A stretch of DNA of 6,310 nt from Gammaproteobacteria bacterium (lineage in GTDB: Bacteria > Pseudomonadota > Gammaproteobacteria > UBA9214): positions 1 to 6,310 of the forward strand of contig DAOVVG010000150.1 of the NCBI GenBank assembly GCA_030632175.1, given 5' to 3'. Below, one piece after another: positions 1 to 4,578 of the stretch (the first letter of the stretch is position 1; every line of letters begins with the position of its first letter). The notes under the pieces were generated by a model. It searched no databases, had not been told where the DNA came from, and was given only the letters and a program-made list of their open reading frames with translations. The position numbers and the translations under genes were made by a program.

Positions 1-271
1 CGATTGCGACTGCCGCAAACCGGCCCCGGGCATGATTCTGCGCGCAGCACAAGAGCACTCACTGGATCTTCATCGCTCGATACTGGTCGGTGACAAGGTG
101 ACGGATATCGAGGCGGGCAGGGCGGCCGGGGTTGGATGTTGTGTTCTGGTACTGACTGGTCATCTGCTAAGTAACAAAGACCGGGATAAAGTGGACACTG
201 TTTTTGATGACTTGCCGGGGGTGGCGAGTGCCCTTGTCAATAATCGGCTCTGCGCTGATTGCAACGGCTAG
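1..271 (+). CDS. gmhB: D-glycero-D-manno-heptose 1,7-bisphosphate 7-phosphatase (GmhB), 3' part only
   Basis: This is a HAD-superfamily phosphatase that removes the 7-phosphate from heptose 1,7-bisphosphate in the cytoplasm, a step towards the ADP-heptose used for LPS inner core. The reading frame is already open at base 2 and 89 codons are visible, about half of the usual 180-190 residues; the N-terminal catalytic DxD motif lies outside the window. The visible part opens with CDCRKPAPGM, which holds the second Cys-x-Cys pair of the GmhB structural zinc site. VGDKVTDIEAGRAAGV follows (bases 87-134), the HAD motif IV with its Mg-binding acidic residues. The C-terminal VLTGH and a short helical tail fit GmhB. 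The zinc-site motif separates it from general HAD phosphatases and histidinol phosphatases. The next gene begins 38 bases (ATG) or 17 bases (TTG) after the stop, so the two may be co-transcribed. Confident on family; the substrate anomer (alpha or beta) cannot be told. Confidence 0.9.
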   Translation, partial: DCDCRKPAPGMILRAAQEHSLDLHRSILVGDKVTDIEAGRAAGVGCCVLVLTGHLLSNKDRDKVDTVFDDLPGVASALVNNRLCADCNG

Positions 272-309
272 GCAAACTTTTCCACTGATTGATCAGGGTC
301 GGCATTGTC

Positions 310-1476
310 ATGCAAGAAAGAGATAATCTTCGTCTGTTGATGATCACGGAGCTTTTCCTGCCTACAAAAGGCGGGACCGCAGTCTCATTCGACGATGATT
401 TTCGCAGGCTTGGCGGCAAGGGGGTACATATCATCACAGCTGACGTGCCGGGGGCAGTGGAATTCGACCGTAATCACCCCAATAGCATTCATCGGCTGGT
501 TCTGAAGCGGCGGGAGTGGTTAAAGCCGGAGTCGTTGCTCATTTACACAAAATTTCTTCTGCAATCGCTCTGGTTGACAGTGACACGGCGTATCACCGCT
601 ATCTATGCGGGACGTGCGTTGCCAGAAGGACTGGTCGCCCTGGTCGTGGCCCGTTTGACCCGCCGCCCGGTGTTTATTTATGCGCACGGGGAAGAACTCA
701 CGGGGTGGGGGCGCGGAAGAAAATTTCAGGCAATGTGTTTTGCCATGCGTAATGCGGATAGGATCCTCTCAAACAGTGATAATACCCGCGATACCCTGAT
801 AAACCTGCTCGGGGTGGATTCTCAACGTATCGCATTGATCTATCCTACTGTAGATGAGGAAAGGTTTTGTCCAGGGCTGCCCGATGATGACTTGCGTAGC
901 TCAGTCGGTGTGACAGGAGATAAAAAACTCATTCTGTCGGTGGGTCGTCTGCAGCGAAGGAAAGGTTTCGATAATGTCATTCGTTCCCTGCCGGCATTGC
1001 TGGAACAGGGCCTGGATATCGAATACGCACTGATTGGCATAGGCGAGGATCTGGGTTACCTGCAGGAGTTGGCCCGCAAACACGATATTGAACAACGTGT
1101 TCATTTTCTCGGCCACGTCAGCTATGACGATCTGCCGCGCTGGTATAACGCCAGTGACCTGTTCGCCATGCCAAACAGGGATATCGACGGGGATACTGAA
1201 GGTTTCGGCCTCGTATTCCTGGAGGCAGCGGCGAGTGGCAAGCCTGCCGTCGCGGGCAAAGCGGGAGGAACAGGCTCTGCAGTCGTGGAGGGGGTGACAG
1301 GTCTACGTGTCGACGGCGAAAACGTTGCAGAAATCACTGTGGGTCTGGGGCAGCTGCTGAACGATCCCGTGGAATCAAGCAAGATGGGGCATGCTGCCCG
1401 TCAGCGGATACTGACTAATTTTACCCACAAACGAAGAGTCGACCAGCTGCGTAAGCTGGCCTTGAAGGGAAGGTGA
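310..1476 (+). CDS. Glycosyltransferase family 4 (GT-B fold)
   Basis: This is a retaining GT4 glycosyltransferase, likely cytoplasmic or peripheral on the inner membrane, that transfers a sugar from a nucleotide-sugar donor to a growing glycan. From ATG 310 it has 388 residues, normal for the family. The N-terminal Rossmann half starts with LLMITELFLPTKGGTA (Gly-rich loop about residues 21-24) and has HGEEL near 126-130. The C-terminal half has SVGRLQRRKGFD at about 210-221 (R213 and K218 in the usual diphosphate-contacting positions) and the EX7E motif EGFGLVFLE at 297-305, followed by the Gly-rich GKAGGTGSAV. In that last loop the Pro often seen after GG (GGxPE) is missing. A TTG at 289 would add seven residues. 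I prefer ATG 310 because an AGGG lies at 295-298, nothing like a ribosome site precedes the TTG, and homologues typically begin just before the first beta strand. Donor and acceptor cannot be assigned. Confidence 0.9.
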   Translation: MQERDNLRLLMITELFLPTKGGTAVSFDDDFRRLGGKGVHIITADVPGAVEFDRNHPNSIHRLVLKRREWLKPESLLIYTKFLLQSLWLTVTRRITAIYAGRALPEGLVALVVARLTRRPVFIYAHGEELTGWGRGRKFQAMCFAMRNADRILSNSDNTRDTLINLLGVDSQRIALIYPTVDEERFCPGLPDDDLRSSVGVTGDKKLILSVGRLQRRKGFDNVIRSLPALLEQGLDIEYALIGIGEDLGYLQELARKHDIEQRVHFLGHVSYDDLPRWYNASDLFAMPNRDIDGDTEGFGLVFLEAAASGKPAVAGKAGGTGSAVVEGVTGLRVDGENVAEITVGLGQLLNDPVESSKMGHAARQRILTNFTHKRRVDQLRKLALKGR

Positions 1477-1545
1477 GGTTCTTGTGAATGGTTTGTTGAA
1501 AATGGAATCGTCAGCCCGGATACGTTTCGGGTTTACAGGTCTTCA

Positions 1546-2640
1546 GTGATGCAACTGAGCTATCGCCAAAAAGTCACAATGACTACTGTACTCGTGGTTT
1601 TAGTGATAGTCATCTTACTGGGTTTAGCGGAAGGTGCTGTCCAGTTTCGACAATGGCTGGTTGAAGGCCATACAGGAAAAATTAGTGACCTTGTCAAGCA
1701 GCAGAACGATCTGCGTGTGTTACTGCCCGATGCCAGAACCCGGACTATCAGCATCAATTCGCTGGGTTTTCGCGGTCCGCCTCTGACGCAGCCAAAACCT
1801 GCAGGAGGCCTGCGTATTGCCTTTCTTGGCGCATCCACCACGTTCTGTGCAGAAGTGAGTGGCAACAACATGACATGGCCACACCTGGTAACCGAAATTA
1901 TTCAAAAAGAATATCCCGATATTAGCGTTGATTATGTTAACGCTGCAGTGCCGGGCTACACTCTGAAATCGTCGGTGCTTAATTTTCGTAGACGGGTTGC
2001 GCCTCTTCGCCCGGATGTGACGGTCATTTATCATGCTACCAATGACCTTTCATGGGAGACCCGCGCACTGGCTATGGAACAAGGGCTTTATAAAGAGCGT
2101 AGAAAAAAGAAAGAAAGCTGGTTGGCCGAACACTCACAGCTATGGTATCTGGTCGAAAAAAATCTGGACATTAAAGAGGCGCAAAGCAATGCTTTGGATC
2201 CCAGGAAGCGGCTGGAGTTTTCAGCATCGAAACTTGGTTCGCACTTTCGGAAACATCTGATACAACTTGTTAATGAAGCGAAGGAGGTATCTGAGGTTGT
2301 TGCATTAGTTACGTTTTCCCATCAGATTCGCTCCAGGCAGACCCCTGAGCAACAATTGTTAGCAGCTGGTTCGGCAATGTGCTACATGCCGTGCAGGGGG
2401 CCACAAGGTTGGTTGGCGGCCTTCAGGCGTTACAACCAGATTATCTCTGAAGTAGCCAGTGAAACGGGTGCTATCCTCATTGGTGGTGAGTCGATGATAC
2501 CCGGTGACAGTGAGTATTTTAATGATACGGCTCACTTCAAGGATGCAGGAAGCCGAGTCATGGCACACCGGGTGAGCGAGGCACTGCTTAAGACTCCAGG
2601 GTTCAAGTCTTTAGCTGCAGATAAACGGAGAAATAATTGA
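1546..2640 (+). CDS. Membrane-anchored SGNH/GDSL-family hydrolase or acyl esterase
   Basis: This SGNH-fold protein (364 residues) has one hydrophobic segment at about 12-30 after a short basic N-terminus, so the catalytic domain is probably periplasmic. An NSLGFRG motif (71-77), common just before the domain in glycan-cluster SGNH proteins, precedes block I, FLGASTTF (93-100), with S97 as the likely nucleophile. Block II is VNAAVPGY with G137, block III is HATND with N166, and block V is DTAH with D327 and H330. The four SGNH residues are therefore present, but the classical GDS is GAS and GxND is AxND. Such enzymes remove, and sometimes transfer, acyl groups on polysaccharides, which fits the neighbours; the substrate is unknown. 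The frame is open back to the GT4 stop, but the first usable start is GTG 1546, with ATG 1549 directly after it. AGGT at 1537-1540 serves either. It lies 69 bases after the GT4 gene. Confidence 0.82.
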   Translation: MMQLSYRQKVTMTTVLVVLVIVILLGLAEGAVQFRQWLVEGHTGKISDLVKQQNDLRVLLPDARTRTISINSLGFRGPPLTQPKPAGGLRIAFLGASTTFCAEVSGNNMTWPHLVTEIIQKEYPDISVDYVNAAVPGYTLKSSVLNFRRRVAPLRPDVTVIYHATNDLSWETRALAMEQGLYKERRKKKESWLAEHSQLWYLVEKNLDIKEAQSNALDPRKRLEFSASKLGSHFRKHLIQLVNEAKEVSEVVALVTFSHQIRSRQTPEQQLLAAGSAMCYMPCRGPQGWLAAFRRYNQIISEVASETGAILIGGESMIPGDSEYFNDTAHFKDAGSRVMAHRVSEALLKTPGFKSLAADKRRNN

Positions 2641-2667
2641 TATCTAGTGGAATGCTGTATCGCCTAC

Positions 2668-2673
2668 TATAAT
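2668..2673 (+). promoter_or_regulatory. Possible -10 box (TATAAT) in the gap before the methyltransferase gene
   Basis: A perfect TATAAT lies 28 bases after the SGNH hydrolase stop and about 100 bases before the methyltransferase start, in the only sizeable gap of the window. No good -35 box stands at the standard 16-18 base distance. The nearest TTGACA-like hexamer, TTGATA at 2637-2642, is 25 bases upstream and too far for a normal sigma-70 promoter. It could be a weak or activator-dependent internal promoter for the downstream genes, or chance in an AT-rich gap. Confidence 0.25.
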
Positions 2674-2695
2674 GAGCTCTGATTCAGAGCCCATT
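2671..2695. repeat. Inverted repeat forming an 11-base-pair-arm hairpin with one mismatch
   Basis: The arms AATGAGCTCTG and CAGAGCCCATT are reverse complements except for one A/C mismatch, with a three-base loop (ATT). The core of six paired bases, GCTCTG/CAGAGC, is perfect. No run of T follows on either strand, so this is not a textbook intrinsic terminator. It starts inside the TATAAT box. Possible roles are an attenuating or mRNA-processing hairpin between the two halves of the cluster, or an operator. The structure is directly visible; the role is inference. Confidence 0.5.
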
Positions 2696-2774
2696 CATAT
2701 CCATATACGGGCGCTGAAGTGAAACAGAAACCATTACTAAGAACAAAGTTGAACTGTAGTTTGCGAGAGACGAA

Positions 2775-3542
2775 ATGAAAGCAGTTATCAAAACAATGAT
2801 AAAAGACAGAGGTATCGAACCATACACCAGGTGGTTAGTGAAGAGATCCCGCGGAATAAGAATGCCTTTTGACCTGGTAAAAGATGAAATTTATGACAGG
2901 CAAGCATTCGAAGTTATGAGTCGCGTGTTATCACCTGAATCATGCTGTGTAGACATTGGATGTCATAAAGGTCAGTTTCTGGCAGAGTACCTGCGCTGCG
3001 CGCCGAAAGGTATTCATTTCGCCTTTGAGCCTATACCGCACCTTTACGAACAGCTCTGCAAGGACTTTGACTCTGCCAGGATCTTTAATTACGCACTCAG
3101 TGACAAGTCCGGGGAGACAAGTTTCTATATTCTGCCTGACAAGCTTGCCCTGAGCGGATTGAATAGGCGTGAGACCATTCAAAAAGAATTACCACGGCAA
3201 AAAATCTCTGTACGAACCGAACGTCTCGATGAGGTGATACCAGCGGATACAAAGGTTGATTTTATTAAAATTGATGTAGAAGGCGCCGAGGGGCTCGTTA
3301 TATCCGGCGCCCTTGATACGATAAAAAGAGATAAGCCGTTCATTGTTCTTGAGCATGGTGAGTCTTCCAGTCTGATGTTTGGAGTATCATCAGAAGATAT
3401 ATATGACATGCTGGTTACACAATGCGGGCTCAGACTTTCCCTGTTTCCGGACTGGTTGTCGCAAAAGCAGCCACTGACCAGGCATGAGTTCACGTCCCAG
3501 AAGGGCTGTTGGTATTTTCTTGCTCACCCTGAAGGTCTTTAG
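2775..3542 (+). CDS. FkbM-family S-adenosylmethionine-dependent methyltransferase
   Basis: This is a class I SAM methyltransferase of the FkbM family (255 residues), probably an O-methyltransferase acting in the cytoplasm on a sugar of the glycan or its precursor. The SAM-binding motif I is CVDIGCHKGQF at about 58-68. FEPIP at 84-88 is the acidic strand-2 position expected to contact the ribose, and IKIDVEGAE at 164-172 is the family's most characteristic block. VLEHGE near 191-196 is a later strand. No membrane segment or signal peptide is visible. The start is ATG 2775 with a purine-rich GAGAG at 2766-2770. It follows the 134-base gap, and its stop TAG overlaps the next start by one base, so it is probably translated together with the GT2 gene. 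Some stretches are AT-rich and use AGA, AGG and ATA codons more than the GT4 gene appears to. Family is sure; the methylated position is unknown. Confidence 0.87.
   Translation: MKAVIKTMIKDRGIEPYTRWLVKRSRGIRMPFDLVKDEIYDRQAFEVMSRVLSPESCCVDIGCHKGQFLAEYLRCAPKGIHFAFEPIPHLYEQLCKDFDSARIFNYALSDKSGETSFYILPDKLALSGLNRRETIQKELPRQKISVRTERLDEVIPADTKVDFIKIDVEGAEGLVISGALDTIKRDKPFIVLEHGESSSLMFGVSSEDIYDMLVTQCGLRLSLFPDWLSQKQPLTRHEFTSQKGCWYFLAHPEGL
3531..3535 (+). promoter_or_regulatory. Ribosome binding site of the GT2 gene inside the preceding coding region
   Basis: GAAGG sits six bases before GTG 3542, inside the last codons of the methyltransferase gene. It is twelve bases before the alternative ATG 3548. 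The spacing favours the GTG, which overlaps the upstream TAG stop (TAGTG) and implies translational coupling. Confidence 0.55.
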
Positions 3543-4558
3543 TGATCATGGTATCCCTGCCGGCTACCATTGTTGCCACGGTCCGCAATGAAAAGGATAC
3601 TATTGTGGCCTTCATTGATTCGCTACTCAGGCAAAGTATCAAGCCTGCAGAAATTATAATAGTCGATGGGGCCAGCACCGATGGCACCAGTGAAATACTG
3701 GAAAAATATTCGAAGCGTGATGAGATCGTATTGATCTCGCAGGATTGCAATATTGCCCAGGGGCGCAACCTCGGTATTAGCAGGGCAACAAACAACATAA
3801 TTGCTGTTACTGATGCCGGCTGTATGGTGACTGAAACATGGCTGAAAAATATCCTGGAATGCTTTGACCAGGATCCACAACCGGATGTGGTCGCTGGAAA
3901 CTTCCGTTTCATATGCCACTCAATATTCGAGGAAGCCGTGTCGCTTGCTACGTTTCCACCCGACAGAGATGAAACGGAAGCAGCGCGTTATTACCCATCA
4001 AGCAGATCATTAGCCTTCAAGAAATCTGCCTGGGAAAAGGCGAATGGTTACCCGGAATGGTTGTTTGTTGCAGAGGATACATTATTCAATATCCGGCTGC
4101 GCCAGCTTGGCTGCCATTTCGTGTTTGCCAGAGATGCGATTGTCCGCTGGCGGCCGCGAGCAACATGGCGTGCATTGGCCAAACAACGCTTTAATTTTGC
4201 CCGGTGTAATGCTCAGGCAGGCATAGGCACACAAGGATATATTATTAATATAAAATATCATGCGGCAATACTGGTCCCCTTGTTGCTGGGGCTGCTGTCC
4301 CCCTGGCTAATGCTTCTTTCCGTGTACCCACTCTCTCAGCATTTACGACAGAATCTTTTGCCACAAGCCAGGCAGGCAGCAGAGAAAAACAACAGGCCGG
4401 AAATGAAATGGTACGTACTCTCTGTAATGGAGTTTGTACGTTTGGTCGGCATCGCTGGATTTATGGTAGGCCGATTGGACCGTCTAACAAGCAAAAAGTA
4501 TATTGAGAGCCAGAAAGCCTGGATGGGCGTCGGTTCTCTGGATGAACTGAAAATCTAA
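3542..4558 (+). CDS. Glycosyltransferase family 2, ExoA-like, with C-terminal hydrophobic region
   Basis: This is a GT-A fold GT2 glycosyltransferase (338 residues) expected to transfer a sugar from a nucleotide donor at the cytoplasmic face of the inner membrane. VATVRNE (11-17) and IIIVDGASTDGT (38-49) form the nucleotide-binding start. GRNLGI precedes TDAGC (90-94), where the usual DxD metal motif reads D91-A-G93, a form seen in the ExoA-like subgroup. AEDT (177-180) is the likely catalytic-base region. RWRPRATWRALAKQRFNFAR (202-221), in the place of the QxxRW-type motif, is also typical of that subgroup. A hydrophobic stretch at about 241-263 and a weaker one at about 292-310 suggest membrane attachment. 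The start is GTG 3542 on ribosome-site spacing; ATG 3548 would remove two residues. The stop is 20 bases before the next gene. It could act on an undecaprenyl-linked intermediate or on LPS core; sugar specificity is unknown. Confidence 0.88.
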   Translation: MIMVSLPATIVATVRNEKDTIVAFIDSLLRQSIKPAEIIIVDGASTDGTSEILEKYSKRDEIVLISQDCNIAQGRNLGISRATNNIIAVTDAGCMVTETWLKNILECFDQDPQPDVVAGNFRFICHSIFEEAVSLATFPPDRDETEAARYYPSSRSLAFKKSAWEKANGYPEWLFVAEDTLFNIRLRQLGCHFVFARDAIVRWRPRATWRALAKQRFNFARCNAQAGIGTQGYIINIKYHAAILVPLLLGLLSPWLMLLSVYPLSQHLRQNLLPQARQAAEKNNRPEMKWYVLSVMEFVRLVGIAGFMVGRLDRLTSKKYIESQKAWMGVGSLDELKI

Positions 4559-4578
4559 AAGCAGATACTAGCGAGACT

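Noticed and set aside
285..296. CTGATTGATCAG inverted repeat at the gmhB-GT4 junction, a possible terminator or operator.
   Set aside because: The stem is only four or five pairs with a tiny loop and no T run, so it is readily explained by chance.
897..909. TAGCTCAGTCGGT, identical to a typical tRNA D-arm (A box).
   Set aside because: It lies inside the GT4 coding frame, no matching T-arm (GGTTCGA-like) or acceptor stem follows at the right distance, and the protein reads through normally.
2637..2642. TTGATA as the -35 partner of the TATAAT at 2668.
   Set aside because: The 25-base spacer is far beyond the usual 16-18 bases.
2652..2722. Two tiny frames in the gap (6 and 16 codons) touching by TAATG at 2670-2674.
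   Set aside because: They have no ribosome binding site and no recognisable peptide. The second frame mainly reads through the hairpin, which is the simpler explanation of the sequence.
3490..3912. Minus-strand open frame of 140 codons across the FkbM-GT2 junction.
   Set aside because: It is opposite two well-supported genes, including the GT2 nucleotide-binding motifs, and has no recognisable domain or ribosome site.
4559..4578. Possible terminator between the GT2 and PQQ genes.
   Set aside because: The 20-base spacer holds no inverted repeat or T run; it looks like an intra-operon junction.
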